Shown here piece after piece: positions 19,636 through 29,265 of a stretch of 64,000 bases of DNA. Position 1 is the stretch's first letter; the number at the start of each line of letters is the position of its first letter. The notes beneath the pieces were generated by a model. The model saw only the letters and a program-made list of their open reading frames with translations. It searched no databases and had not been told where the DNA came from. This DNA comes from Gammaproteobacteria bacterium (GTDB taxonomy: Bacteria > Pseudomonadota > Gammaproteobacteria > Coxiellales > Coxiellaceae): NCBI GenBank assembly GCA_023266215.1, contig JAHFRQ010000012.1, positions 1 through 64,000 of the forward strand, written 5' to 3'. A program made the position numbers and the translations under genes.

Positions 19636-20220
19636 ATGAACTTTCAAAAAGCGGTTTATCTAACCAGTGCAACTACCATTGAACAGTTACCAACGGATCA
19701 AGGCGCCGAAATTGCATTTGTGGGCCGATCTAATGCGGGTAAATCCAGCGCGCTGAATGCGATTACGAGTCTAAAAGGCTTGGCGAGAACCAGCAACACA
19801 CCAGGTCGTACTCAAATGATTAACTATTTTGCGCTCAATGACGCGCAGCGTTTAGTGGATTTGCCAGGTTATGGCTTTGCAAAAGTCCCATTGTCGGTGA
19901 AAAAAGAATGGGAATTACTGATTCATGATTATTTAGAGACGCGGGAATCATTAATGGGCCTTGTGTTGGTCATGGATATACGTCATCCGTTGAAAGAGCT
20001 GGATCAACAATTAATTTCGTGGTGTTTAGAAGACGACGTGCCATTGCACATTTTATTAACAAAAGCTGATAAACTAACTGCTGCAGCACAAAGAAGTACA
20101 TTAAAAGAAGTGAGAGCAGCGCTAGGCAGTTTTGGCGATACCATTTCCGTGCAATTATTTTCCGCCGTGAAGCGCATTGGGATTGATGAAGCAAGGGCAC
20201 AATTAATTTCATGGTTTTAA
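19636..20220 (+). CDS. engB: Ribosome biogenesis GTPase EngB/YihA
   Basis: This TRAFAC GTPase is needed for 50S subunit assembly. The 194-aa protein shows G1 [14 protein letters not shown]2 [12 protein letters not shown]3 [12 protein letters not shown]4 TKADKL and a G5-like SAVKR, in order. Length matches E. coli YihA (210 aa). It is divergent from gspC and 3 bp before the ABC permease gene. Confidence 0.95.
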   Translation: MNFQKAVYLTSATTIEQLPTDQGAEIAFVGRSNAGKSSALNAITSLKGLARTSNTPGRTQMINYFALNDAQRLVDLPGYGFAKVPLSVKKEWELLIHDYLETRESLMGLVLVMDIRHPLKELDQQLISWCLEDDVPLHILLTKADKLTAAAQRSTLKEVRAALGSFGDTISVQLFSAVKRIGIDEARAQLISWF

Positions 20221-20223
20221 AAT

Positions 20224-21966
20224 ATGTATTCAAGCAAAAACACTTATACCAAAAACGAAGCCATATCGTGGCCGATTCCTAATTATTGGGATGCGCTCGC
20301 ATTAATTTTAGTGTTAGCCGTGATTATTTTATTAGCCTGGGGTGCCGGTGAAATGGTGGGGCGTTATGAAATAGGCCAAGCCATTCCGATCTCACTTAGT
20401 CCTGCCAAACTGCCTTACTATGCATTACGCAGCGTGATCCGCATGCTGATCGCATTGTCTTGCTCCATTATATTTACGTTTACGATTGGGACGCTTGCAG
20501 CAAAAAACAGGCATGCAGAACGCATTATTATTCCCATTATTGATATTTTACAATCCGTGCCGATCTTGGGTTACTTAACGTTTATGGCCGTCGTATTTTT
20601 GGCCTTATTTCATGGCAGCATGTTGGGGCCTGAGTGCGCCTGCATTTTTGTTATTTTTACATCACAAGTTTGGAATATGACATTAAGCTTTTATCAAAGT
20701 TTGCGAACCGTTCCGGATGATTTAAAAGAAGTGGCATCGATGTTTCATTTATCAGCATGGCAAAAATTTTGGCGTCTTGAAGTGCCGTTTGCGATGCCAG
20801 GGTTATTGTGGAACACCATGTTATCTATGTCGGGTAGCTGGGTTTTTTTAGTAGCATCAGAAGCAATTCCCGTTGCCAGCCACAGTATTAATTTGCCCGG
20901 CATTGGTTCTTATATTGCTCTTGCGATTAAAAATGCTGATAAATTAGCTATGATTTATGCTATTGCCGCCATGTTTATTGTGATTTTTTTGTATGATCAA
21001 ATTATATTTCGGCCTTTGGTTGCGTGGGCTGAAAAATTTAAAGCAGAAGAAAATGCGAGTGAAAACGTCCCGAAATCTTGGGTTTTAGATTTATTTCAAC
21101 GAACTGCTTTTTTTCAATTCGTTGGATTTTTATTATCGAAAATTGGCGACAGTATTGTGAATGTGAAATTACTGCGTAAGCGTCATAGGAGCATCGCAAG
21201 ATTACACGACAGCTTGTTTCGAAAAAGTATGATCACCTTTTGGAATATTATTTTATTTGGCGCGATTATATTTGCTTTATTTATTTTAATGCAATTTATT
21301 TTTCTGCATGTATCAGCGCAACAAGGCGAGCATGTTTTTATGCTGGGATTAATTACTGCAGCGCGTGTGTTGATTATGATTATTTTAAGCTCGATTATCT
21401 GGGTGCCAATCGGTGTGTGGATTGGATTAAACCCAAAGGCTTCGCAAATAGCGCAGCCTATTGCACAGTTTTTAGCGGCATTTCCGGTTAATTTATTATT
21501 TCCTGTCGCAGCGCTGTTTATTTTGCGATTTAATTTGAACGTGAACATCTGGACATCGCCATTGATGATTTTGGGCACACAATGGTATATTTTATTTAAT
21601 GTGATTGCAGGCACTATGGCGCTGCCGAAAAATTTAAAAATGGCGGTGGATACACTCAATGTGCGCGGTTGGCTGTGGTGGAAAAGATTTATCTTACCCG
21701 GCATTTTCCCGTATTATATTACCGGTGTGATTACTGCCGCAGGTGGCGCGTGGAATATTAGTATTTTATCAGAAGCGGTGAGCTGGGGAAAAACACAACT
21801 GATTGCAACTGGCCTAGGTTCTTATATTGCTCAAGTATCCCAAGCAGAAAACTTTCCTAAATTAGCATTGGGTATTACCGTGATGTCTTTATTTGTTGTA
21901 TTAAATAACAGATTAGTGTGGCGGCCTTTATATAATTTGGCGCAAAATAAATTTCAGATACGTTAG
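20224..21966 (+). CDS. Fused double ABC permease, NitT/TauT type
   Basis: A 580-aa inner-membrane protein made of two tandem BPD-type permease domains, each with its own cytoplasmic EAA-like loop (DDLKEVASMFHLSAWQKFWR in the first half, LKMAVDTLNVRGWLWWKRF in the second). Many membrane helices are visible. Each half resembles permeases for nitrate, sulfonates or bicarbonate. It is followed 9 bp later by its ATPase. No substrate-binding protein gene is nearby, so the substrate cannot be inferred. Confidence 0.85.
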   Translation: MYSSKNTYTKNEAISWPIPNYWDALALILVLAVIILLAWGAGEMVGRYEIGQAIPISLSPAKLPYYALRSVIRMLIALSCSIIFTFTIGTLAAKNRHAERIIIPIIDILQSVPILGYLTFMAVVFLALFHGSMLGPECACIFVIFTSQVWNMTLSFYQSLRTVPDDLKEVASMFHLSAWQKFWRLEVPFAMPGLLWNTMLSMSGSWVFLVASEAIPVASHSINLPGIGSYIALAIKNADKLAMIYAIAAMFIVIFLYDQIIFRPLVAWAEKFKAEENASENVPKSWVLDLFQRTAFFQFVGFLLSKIGDSIVNVKLLRKRHRSIARLHDSLFRKSMITFWNIILFGAIIFALFILMQFIFLHVSAQQGEHVFMLGLITAARVLIMIILSSIIWVPIGVWIGLNPKASQIAQPIAQFLAAFPVNLLFPVAALFILRFNLNVNIWTSPLMILGTQWYILFNVIAGTMALPKNLKMAVDTLNVRGWLWWKRFILPGIFPYYITGVITAAGGAWNISILSEAVSWGKTQLIATGLGSYIAQVSQAENFPKLALGITVMSLFVVLNNRLVWRPLYNLAQNKFQIR

Positions 21967-21975
21967 GAATAGTGA

Positions 21976-23280
21976 ATGCGAAATAACACAACTATATTAG
22001 AAGTGCGTGATGTTAGAAAATCTTTTCGTAAAAAAGGTTTTTCAGAGCTATTGGTTTTAGATCATGTTAATTTTGATGTCAAAGAGGGTGAGATTATTGC
22101 GATCTTGGGGAAATCAGGATCAGGTAAATCGACTTTGCTGCGCATTATTGCAGGATTAGTTGAAGCGACCATGGGTGAAGTGCGTTTTCGCGGTGAAAAA
22201 ATCACGCAGCCTATTGACGGCCTAACAATGGTGTTCCAACATTTTGCATTATTACCGTGGCTGACTGTGTTGGAAAATGTGGAATTAGGTTTAGAAGCAC
22301 GCGGCGTTCCTAAAGCAGAGCGTCGCGATCGCGCACTCGAAGCAATTGATATCGTCGGATTAGATGGATTTGAATCAGCCTATCCCAAAGAATTATCAGG
22401 CGGCATGTCACAGCGCGTGGGTTTTGCGCGCGCGCTTGTCGTTGACCCTGAAGTATTATTAATGGATGAGCCTTTTTCTGCACTCGATGTATTAACAGCA
22501 GAAAATTTACGAAGTGATTTAATTGATATTTGGCAATCCGAAAAAACCAATATTAAAGCGGTAATTATCGTGACGCATAATATTGAAGAAGCGGCGCTAT
22601 TGGCAGATCGCATTTTTGTTTTTGCCAATGATCCCGGGTTTGTTCGAAAAGAATTAATGGTGGATATAAAACATCCGCGCAACGATCAAGATCCTAAGTT
22701 CCGTGAAATTGTCGACCAAATTTATTCATTAATGACAACACCGATGGGTGTGCCAATCACAGAGCAAATTATTACTTTTAAAACTATTGATATGCATTAC
22801 AGCTTACCGCAGGTTGAAATTTCAAGCTTAACTGGATTTATTGAAACGATTGCCTCTCCAGAATACGCGAATCGAAAAGTAGAATTACCCGAATTAGCGG
22901 AAGCCTTGCATTTTGAAATTGATGATTTATTTCCGATGACAGAAGCGTTAGAAATATTGCGTTTTGCACAAGTGTCACAAGGTGATATTGAATTAACCGA
23001 AAAGGGCCGTCAATTTGCAGAAGCAGATATTTTAGATCGCAAAAAAATATTTGCTGAAAACTTAATGCAACACGTTCCCATCGTAAAAGAAATTCGTCAG
23101 CAATTAGATCAGGAAACCAATCACGAAGAATTAGAAACGGTTTTCTTAAAAATGCTTGAAACAAAACTCAGCAAACAAACCGCCGAGTCTGTTTTAAAAG
23201 TCGTTATCGACTGGGGGCGTTATGCTGAAATTTTTGCTTATGATTATAATACCGGTATGTTGAGTCTCGAGAATCCTTAG
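21976..23280 (+). CDS. ABC transporter ATP-binding protein with AAA-associated C-terminal domain
   Basis: A 434-aa ATPase. The N-terminal NBD has Walker A GKSGSGKSTLLR, the Q-loop FQHFALLPW, signature LSGGMSQRV and Walker B VLLMDEPFSALD. An extra domain of about 170 residues follows (around 260-434), starting near LTGFIETIASPEYANRKVEL, the so-called AAA-associated C-terminal extension found in NitT/TauT-like systems in proteobacteria. It works with the double permease just upstream. The extension may be regulatory. Confidence 0.88.
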   Translation: MRNNTTILEVRDVRKSFRKKGFSELLVLDHVNFDVKEGEIIAILGKSGSGKSTLLRIIAGLVEATMGEVRFRGEKITQPIDGLTMVFQHFALLPWLTVLENVELGLEARGVPKAERRDRALEAIDIVGLDGFESAYPKELSGGMSQRVGFARALVVDPEVLLMDEPFSALDVLTAENLRSDLIDIWQSEKTNIKAVIIVTHNIEEAALLADRIFVFANDPGFVRKELMVDIKHPRNDQDPKFREIVDQIYSLMTTPMGVPITEQIITFKTIDMHYSLPQVEISSLTGFIETIASPEYANRKVELPELAEALHFEIDDLFPMTEALEILRFAQVSQGDIELTEKGRQFAEADILDRKKIFAENLMQHVPIVKEIRQQLDQETNHEELETVFLKMLETKLSKQTAESVLKVVIDWGRYAEIFAYDYNTGMLSLENP

Positions 23281-23372
23281 GCAACCAGTTGAAATTCAGA
23301 TTTGGCAGGCATTTTGGAATACCTGATTCGATATTTCCAACCCCCAAATTAGAAAATCCATAAAATATATAC

Positions 23373-23463
23373 CACACTATAAATTTCTTTGAATTTAGCG
23401 AAAATTTATAGCTCACTATATTTTTTTGCAAAAATGACGGAAATTTATAGTACACTATAAATT
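23373..23463 (+). promoter_or_regulatory. Three palindromic operator-like sites before the gene at 23479
   Basis: AATTTATAGT-AC-ACTATAAATT is a perfect palindrome at 23442-23463. Degenerate copies are AATTTATAGCTCACTATATT at about 23403-23422 and a half-site CACTATAAATTTC at 23375-23387. The array resembles those before the ATPase and Fic cassettes but the gene downstream is neither. The 23281-23478 interval contains no convincing reading frame. Confidence 0.65.
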
Positions 23464-23478
23464 ATACACGGAGGCATT

Positions 23479-24237
23479 ATGGGACTATTTTGCTGCAAGC
23501 GAAAAGGAAAGGGCGGCGCAACCGAGGTTGGCTGGCTCATTGATTTTGATCACGCCAGTCTTATTTGGGAAGCGCCACGCGTGATTTCTCGCGATTTAGC
23601 ACCGCCTAAATCATCAAAAGCCGCGCAACGTTGTCCTGCCATGGGCGATCTTGAATCACGTTATTTTGAAGTGCCGTGTCCCGTTGATTTCAACTTAGGC
23701 TTTGGCAGAGATGAAAAAAACAAGCCAATGCTGATTAATAGATCAGGCGCCATGAGTTCGATTGCACCTGGTAAGCTCAATGAATTAATTCGAATCACAC
23801 CCGAAGATCGCTGGCGCTATCCCGATAAACCCATTATTCAAATCTCAGCGCCCTATCGTTTTATTAGCGAAGAGCTGGTTTACATGAGTCAGCTACCCGC
23901 TTTTTTGCATTATTATCAACCTGCGCTGCCAGGAACGCTTTTTTGCGGGCGTTTCCCCATTGATGTATGGCCGCGTCAATTGCAATGGGCGTTTGAGTGG
24001 CATGACACATCCAAAGATTTAGTGATCAAACGCGGCGAGCCTTGGTTTGTGCTGTTTTTTGAAACCACCGATCCGACTAAGCATATTAAATTAGTAGAAG
24101 CTGAAATGACGCCTGAACTTCGGCAGTATTGCAATGGTTTGGATCACGTCACAGGCTTTGTGAATAAAACTTTCTCGCTATTTAAACTCGCCATGAAAAG
24201 GCGGCCTAAGATTTTATTAAAGAAAAAAGATAATTAA
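23479..24237 (+). CDS. Hypothetical protein, Trp/Pro-rich
   Basis: A 252-aa protein that I cannot assign with confidence. It is soluble and rich in Trp and Pro: CPVDFNLGFGRDEK, DRWRYPDKPIIQIS and YRFISEELVYMSQLPAF, followed by IDVWPRQLQWAFEWH and GEPWFVLFFET. The block order loosely recalls DUF6065-type proteins, a weak impression only. A perfect GGAGG Shine-Dalgarno sits 5 bases before the ATG. It converges on the secreted protein gene with a 4-bp overlap. Confidence 0.75.
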   Translation: MGLFCCKRKGKGGATEVGWLIDFDHASLIWEAPRVISRDLAPPKSSKAAQRCPAMGDLESRYFEVPCPVDFNLGFGRDEKNKPMLINRSGAMSSIAPGKLNELIRITPEDRWRYPDKPIIQISAPYRFISEELVYMSQLPAFLHYYQPALPGTLFCGRFPIDVWPRQLQWAFEWHDTSKDLVIKRGEPWFVLFFETTDPTKHIKLVEAEMTPELRQYCNGLDHVTGFVNKTFSLFKLAMKRRPKILLKKKDN

Positions 24238-25118
24238 TGAACGGGTGCAGGCCGATGCGGCACCTTAATTGAGCTGTCTGGTTTGTAAACGGTGCAGCTG
24301 CTAATCTCGCAAGTCAATATGCCGCCTTGATTAGAAACCAAATTCATCGGCGCGCATGAAGTCTGTACGTTGGGTGATTTGGCCATGGTAAAAGTACCGC
24401 TACAAGTAGCAGATGGGTTGTTACCCACATTTGCTTTAAGCATAATATTGTTAAAAACTTGCGTTATTGATGGGTCATAATGATATGTTTCAATGGCTAA
24501 ATAGGCTCTATTTTGTTCTTGCGATTGTTTTGTAATGACGGCTGTTGGCGCATTATTAATTGAGCAATAATTTAATTTAATCGAATAAGCTTGCTTTGAG
24601 CTTCCGTTGATCATTTGATTCCATGCCTGTGTTGCAGCGTTATAAGCAATAATCGTGTCGAGATTTTGACCTGGTTGTACCACCATATAATTTCCAACAT
24701 CTTGGCAAAGCGGGTGTGCATTAGCTGAATAATTGGGGCAGGCAGTAGAAAAAGCACTGGGTACGTTTTTGCAATTAACTTCCGTATTAATATATTGACC
24801 TGAAATCCACCATTGCGATTTATTTTTAGGCTCTTTTTGAGCGCAGCCTGTGCCATACGTTAAAACCGGTTGTAATACGCCATTGTTAATCGGAAAGTAG
24901 CATGCGCCTTGCGGACCCACGCCTGGCCAAATATAAATAAGTGATTCTGGGTTTGAAGTTTCAGGAATATTTGGAACGATAAAACTAGAGCCCAAATACA
25001 CAATAGGAGAGCCTTGCGCAGTGTCGAATTCGACTTCTGTCACGGCACAAACTGCTGGGAAAGAATAAAAACAAGCGGTTGCAAGCGCAAATAGGATTAT
25101 TATGTATTTTTTCATCAT
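24234..25118 (-). CDS. Secreted cysteine-rich hypothetical protein
   Basis: A 294-aa protein with a Sec signal peptide (KKYIIILFALATACFY, cleavage probably after VCA). The mature part has about a dozen cysteines, suggesting a disulfide-bonded extracellular or periplasmic protein, and blocks such as YIWPGVGPQGACYFPI and SQWWISGQYINTEVNC. I do not recognise the family. Given a full T2SS in the same window, a T2SS substrate is plausible but not shown. The start may be the second Met (25115). Confidence 0.75.
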   Translation of the reverse strand: MMKKYIIILFALATACFYSFPAVCAVTEVEFDTAQGSPIVYLGSSFIVPNIPETSNPESLIYIWPGVGPQGACYFPINNGVLQPVLTYGTGCAQKEPKNKSQWWISGQYINTEVNCKNVPSAFSTACPNYSANAHPLCQDVGNYMVVQPGQNLDTIIAYNAATQAWNQMINGSSKQAYSIKLNYCSINNAPTAVITKQSQEQNRAYLAIETYHYDPSITQVFNNIMLKANVGNNPSATCSGTFTMAKSPNVQTSCAPMNLVSNQGGILTCEISSCTVYKPDSSIKVPHRPAPVH

Positions 25119-25237
25119 GATTTCTCGTTAAAAACAGTTGTAATAATAATTTAATGCCTCTGTTATATCAAATTTTAGGTTTTAAAACACGCTTTGTCTG
25201 CTAAAATAGCGCCAAATTAATTTAATGGGTTGAAAAT

Positions 25238-26428
25238 ATGGGTTATTTAAAATTATCTGACCTGGATAGTCAAGATATCCAAAACAAGCGTGTGATCATT
25301 CGCGAAGACTTTAATGTCCCAATTCAAAATGGGATTATTGCAGACGACTCTCGAATTCGTGCCGCATTGCCGACGATTGAATTTGCCTTAAAACAACAGG
25401 CCGCCATTATTTTATTATCACACTTAGGTCGTCCGATGGAAGGTGAATTTCATCCTGAATTTTCTTTAAAGATAATTGCAGAAAAATTATCCCAATTATT
25501 ACAAAAACCCGTGAGATTTATTGCCGATATGAATTGGATTGATGGCATTGATATTAAACCGGGTGAAATTGTTTTGTGCGAGAACGTTAGATTTCAATCG
25601 GGCGAGAAAAGAAATGATTCTACATTATCTAAAAAAATAGCCGAGTTAGGCGATATTTTTGTGATGGATGCGTTTGCAACAGCGCATCGCGCTGAAAGCT
25701 CAACGGTGGGCGCGGCGCAATATTCCAAAATAAAATGCGCAGGATTTTTATTGGATGCTGAATTAACCGCTTTATCAACAGCGCTGGATCATCCCAAAAA
25801 ACCCGTTGCTGCGATTGTCGGAGGCTCAAAAGTATCTACGAAGATCACTATTTTAGAAAATTTATTAGATAAAATAAATATTTTAATTGTGGGCGGCGGC
25901 ATAGCCAATACTTTTTTAGCCGCAGCAAATTTTCCGATTGGAAAATCTTTATATGAACCTGATTTTTTACCTCAGGCTAAAAAATTATTAGAAATAGCTA
26001 AAATAAAAAATATTTTAATTCCATTGCCTGTTGATGTTGTAGTTAGCCATGTTTTTTCTAAAGATGCAAAAGCTACCATAAAATTAATTCAAGATGTTGC
26101 GATAGATGAGATGATTTTAGATATTGGCCCTAAAACAGCTAAAAATTATGCTGAAATATTAAAAACAGCCAATACGATTATCTGGAATGGCCCGGTAGGT
26201 GTGTTTGAATTTCCGCATTTTGAAAATGGCACAAAAGCAATTGCACAAGCCATTGCGAAAAGTCATGCTTTTTCAGTGGCGGGGGGCGGTGATACTATTT
26301 CTGCCATCAATCAATTTGGTGTTCATGATAAGATAAGTTATATTTCAACCGGCGGCGGCGCCTTTTTGGAATGGATGGAAGGCAAAACGCTTCCGGGTGT
26401 TGCCGTTTTAACAGAGAGTAAATTATGA
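25238..26428 (+). CDS. pgk: Phosphoglycerate kinase
   Basis: Pgk transfers phosphate between 1,3-bisphosphoglycerate and ADP. The 396-aa product has [13 protein letters not shown], the substrate-binding [11 protein letters not shown] and [12 protein letters not shown], then [18 protein letters not shown] and the C-terminal GGGDTISAI. Length matches the family (about 390). It overlaps pyk by 4 bp (ATGA), so the two glycolytic genes are translationally coupled. Confidence 0.97.
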   Translation: MGYLKLSDLDSQDIQNKRVIIREDFNVPIQNGIIADDSRIRAALPTIEFALKQQAAIILLSHLGRPMEGEFHPEFSLKIIAEKLSQLLQKPVRFIADMNWIDGIDIKPGEIVLCENVRFQSGEKRNDSTLSKKIAELGDIFVMDAFATAHRAESSTVGAAQYSKIKCAGFLLDAELTALSTALDHPKKPVAAIVGGSKVSTKITILENLLDKINILIVGGGIANTFLAAANFPIGKSLYEPDFLPQAKKLLEIAKIKNILIPLPVDVVVSHVFSKDAKATIKLIQDVAIDEMILDIGPKTAKNYAEILKTANTIIWNGPVGVFEFPHFENGTKAIAQAIAKSHAFSVAGGGDTISAINQFGVHDKISYISTGGGAFLEWMEGKTLPGVAVLTESKL

Positions 26429-27864
26429 TTCACGAAAGACGAACTAAAATTTTAATTACATTAGGACCTGCAACGGATAATCCAGAGACCATGGAAAAAT
26501 TAATATTAGCCGGCGTTAATTGCGTGCGATTAAATTTTTCACACGGACTGCATTCAGATCATCAAAAGCGAATTGAATTGGTTCGAAAGATTGCAAAAAA
26601 ACTAAATCAGGTTATTGGCATTTTAGGTGACTTACAAGGTCCCAAAATTCGCGTTGCTAATTTTAAAAATCAAAAAGTAATGTTGCAAGTAGGTCAAACC
26701 TTTATTTTAGATGCCTCAATGGATTCTAATGCGGGCACAGAAGAAGCCGTTGGTATTGATTATAAAGATTTACCGAATGATTTAGTGGCGGGTGATATTT
26801 TATTATTAGATGATGGCAGACTTACTTTTAAAGTACAAAAAGTGGTAGGCTCGCAAGTTTTTTGTGAAGTCATTCATGGCGGTGAATTATCAAATCATAA
26901 AGGTATTAATAAAAAGGGCGGTGGTTTAACCGCAAAAGCGTTAACACAAAAAGATCGTGATGATTTAATTTTTGCGATTAACATGGGCGTGGATTATATT
27001 GCGATTTCTTTTCCGCGCAATGCTGAGGATGTGTTTGAAACAAGAGAGTTAATTCAAAAAGCCAATGGAAATTGCGGCATTATTGCTAAAATAGAGCGCA
27101 CTGAAGCAGTGCAAGCCATCGATTCGATTATCAAGGCCAGTGATGGTGTGATGGTAGCCAGAGGCGATTTAGCGGTTGAAATTGGAGACGCAGAAGTCCC
27201 AATTGTGCAAAAACATATTATTCAGCGCGCGCGAACACTCGATCGTCCTGTGATTATTGCAACGCAAATGATGGAATCGATGATTCACAGTTCTGTGCCA
27301 ACCCGCGCTGAAGTATCAGATGTCGCCAACGCGGTGTTAGATCATGCGGATGTTGTGATGTTATCGGCTGAAACAGCAGCGGGAGAATATCCGATTGAAA
27401 CAGTTGAAGCCATGGCGCGTGTTTGCTTTACGGCTGAGCAATTGCCTAAAACACAAGTATCAAGACATCGCGTTGAGTGTCAATTCGAAAGAATTGATGA
27501 AGCCATTGCGATGGCAACGATGTACACTGCGAATCATTTTCCGGTGCGTGCCGTTGTGTGTCTTACTGAATCGGGCGCAACGCCGCTGTGGATGTCGCGC
27601 ATTCGCACAGCACTCCCGATTTTTGCTTTAAGTCGGTTTGCAAGAACCTTGGGCAAAATGACTTTGTACCGCGGTGTTTATCCAATTTATTTTGATGCCA
27701 CACAATGCAAACGCGAAGCAGTCAATCGCGATACCATTGCATTTATGGAATCAAAAGAATTATTAAAGAAAGATGATTTGGTGATTTTAACCAAAGGCGC
27801 GCATATGGGTGAAAGTGGCGGCTCTAATGCCATGAAAATTTTAGTGGTGGGGAAAGTAGAATGA
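26425..27864 (+). CDS. pyk: Pyruvate kinase
   Basis: Pyk makes pyruvate and ATP from PEP. The 479-aa protein contains CVRLNFSHG at the start, [11 protein letters not shown], the catalytic [23 protein letters not shown] and ATQMMESMI, followed by the C-terminal allosteric-type domain. It overlaps pgk by 4 bp upstream and the small membrane protein gene by 4 bp downstream, so all three form one operon. Confidence 0.97.
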   Translation: MIHERRTKILITLGPATDNPETMEKLILAGVNCVRLNFSHGLHSDHQKRIELVRKIAKKLNQVIGILGDLQGPKIRVANFKNQKVMLQVGQTFILDASMDSNAGTEEAVGIDYKDLPNDLVAGDILLLDDGRLTFKVQKVVGSQVFCEVIHGGELSNHKGINKKGGGLTAKALTQKDRDDLIFAINMGVDYIAISFPRNAEDVFETRELIQKANGNCGIIAKIERTEAVQAIDSIIKASDGVMVARGDLAVEIGDAEVPIVQKHIIQRARTLDRPVIIATQMMESMIHSSVPTRAEVSDVANAVLDHADVVMLSAETAAGEYPIETVEAMARVCFTAEQLPKTQVSRHRVECQFERIDEAIAMATMYTANHFPVRAVVCLTESGATPLWMSRIRTALPIFALSRFARTLGKMTLYRGVYPIYFDATQCKREAVNRDTIAFMESKELLKKDDLVILTKGAHMGESGGSNAMKILVVGKVE

Positions 27865-28052
27865 GTCATTGGCAGCAAATTTTATATATTATTTTAGGAG
27901 TTGCGATCGTGTGGTATGGCGTTCGCATGATTCGCGGCAATCCGCAAATGTTCTCTAAAGAAAATTTATCGAAAAGTTTTTTTTCAATGGGTATTTTAAC
28001 GCTCGGACTTATTGCTTTTATTGCCATACTGGTTTATTTATTAAAACATTAA
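27861..28052 (+). CDS. Small two-helix membrane protein
   Basis: A 63-aa protein with two hydrophobic segments (IILGVAIVWYGVRMI and MGILTLGLIAFIAILVYLL), separated by a short polar loop. It starts in an ATGA overlap with pyk, which supports real translation. Function unknown. A similar small hydrophobic gene after pyk is plausible as a lineage trait, but I know of no assigned role. Confidence 0.75.
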   Translation: MSHWQQILYIILGVAIVWYGVRMIRGNPQMFSKENLSKSFFSMGILTLGLIAFIAILVYLLKH

Positions 28053-28078
28053 AAAATATATTGTCAGGGAACTATATA

Positions 28079-29158
28079 ATGAAACCAAAATTTTATTTAG
28101 TAGCTATTTTATTTTTTACTTTAAATTTATTCAATTTTTCAGTGTTAGCAGATCCTGCGCCTTCTGTACCGCAATTTAAACACATTGTTTTTTTTGGCGA
28201 TAGCCTAACAGACAATGGAAATTTATTCAAAAGCGTTAATGATGCGATTCCAAAATATCCGCCGTATTACAATGGCCGGTTTACCAATGGATACAATTGG
28301 TCTGATTTGATTAGCTATAATTTATATTCTAATTATTCTATTGACGCGGCAAATTATGCAGTGGGCGGCGCAACCGCTGCCTTTGAAAATCCTTCTGATG
28401 GATATTTACCCCTGACACTGATGATGGAATGTCGTGATTATGAACTTCGAAATTTATTGAACAGCAAAGACGATACGTTGTATGCGATTTGGATTGGCGC
28501 AAACGATTATCTTTCAGGCAGAACGGATGTGGATGCAGCAACGACTAACTCGGTCAATGCCATCGTCGCTGTTATTAAAGAATTAGCGCAAAATAAAAAC
28601 GCACAGTTTTTAGTAGTGCAGTTGCCCGATATATCTTTAACGCCAGAAGCGCGTGAATTAAATTTTGTGGATAATTACAAGCAACTGATCACCATGCACA
28701 ACCAAAAATTACACGCCGCTGTCATTGCATTACGTGCTGAATATCCCAACGTAAAAATCATTGAATTTAGTTTTATTGATCATCCCGTGTTGCGTAATAT
28801 TGTTGAGTCTCCCACTTATCGCGAAGCCATTAATCAAAAATACAATCTTGATATTACGGATGTGACTAACTCTTGTTGGGACGGCGGATATTATGCTAAC
28901 AAACCATCGATGAGCGCAATTCAAAAGACACTTAACTCAGCTGCAACACCTGCGCAAAATTCACAAGCCATAGCGCAACAAATTGCATCTAATCCAGCAT
29001 TGATGGAAGCCTACCGAGTGGGACAAATGTCAGAAAATGGCGCGGTAGTTTGCAGTAATCCGGCGCAGCATGTATTTTGGGATCATGTTCATCCAACGGT
29101 CGGCATGCACAAAGTGCTTGCAGGGATGTTTTTGGATACGGTGCTGAGTAATCAATAA
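28079..29158 (+). CDS. Secreted SGNH/GDSL lipase, PlaA-like
   Basis: A 359-aa exported hydrolase from ATG 28079 (a TTG 18 bp upstream is less likely). Signal peptide MKPKFYLVAILFFTLNLF is followed by FFGDSLTDNGN (block I, nucleophile Ser), GGAT near block II, WIGANDYL (block III Asn) and WDHVHPT (block V Asp-His). This is the GDSL family of lysophospholipases/acyltransferases; Legionella PlaA, a T2SS substrate, has the same architecture. Probably secreted by the T2SS encoded here. It sits 26 bp after the glycolytic operon. Confidence 0.88.
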   Translation: MKPKFYLVAILFFTLNLFNFSVLADPAPSVPQFKHIVFFGDSLTDNGNLFKSVNDAIPKYPPYYNGRFTNGYNWSDLISYNLYSNYSIDAANYAVGGATAAFENPSDGYLPLTLMMECRDYELRNLLNSKDDTLYAIWIGANDYLSGRTDVDAATTNSVNAIVAVIKELAQNKNAQFLVVQLPDISLTPEARELNFVDNYKQLITMHNQKLHAAVIALRAEYPNVKIIEFSFIDHPVLRNIVESPTYREAINQKYNLDITDVTNSCWDGGYYANKPSMSAIQKTLNSAATPAQNSQAIAQQIASNPALMEAYRVGQMSENGAVVCSNPAQHVFWDHVHPTVGMHKVLAGMFLDTVLSNQ

Positions 29159-29240
29159 CAGCAGAATATACTATAAACCGCACAGCATGAAAAACGATAA
29201 ATGCTACGAGGTTATGGTATGGCAGTGCCAGGCGAGGCGA

Positions 29241-29263
29241 AATTAATGTCGCGCCACAACAGT
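29241..29263. repeat. Left 23-bp direct repeat bracketing ATPase cassette 2
   Basis: This sequence matches 21 of 23 bases of 30693-30715, which spans the stop codon of the SNF2 helicase gene. It lies 3 bp from the ATPase gene end. Together the two copies bracket the cassette. Confidence 0.65.
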
Positions 29264-29265
29264 AT

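Noticed and set aside
21183..21704. 173-codon minus-strand frame inside the double permease gene
   Set aside because: Shadow of a membrane-protein gene; no ribosome site and a composition typical of antisense frames.
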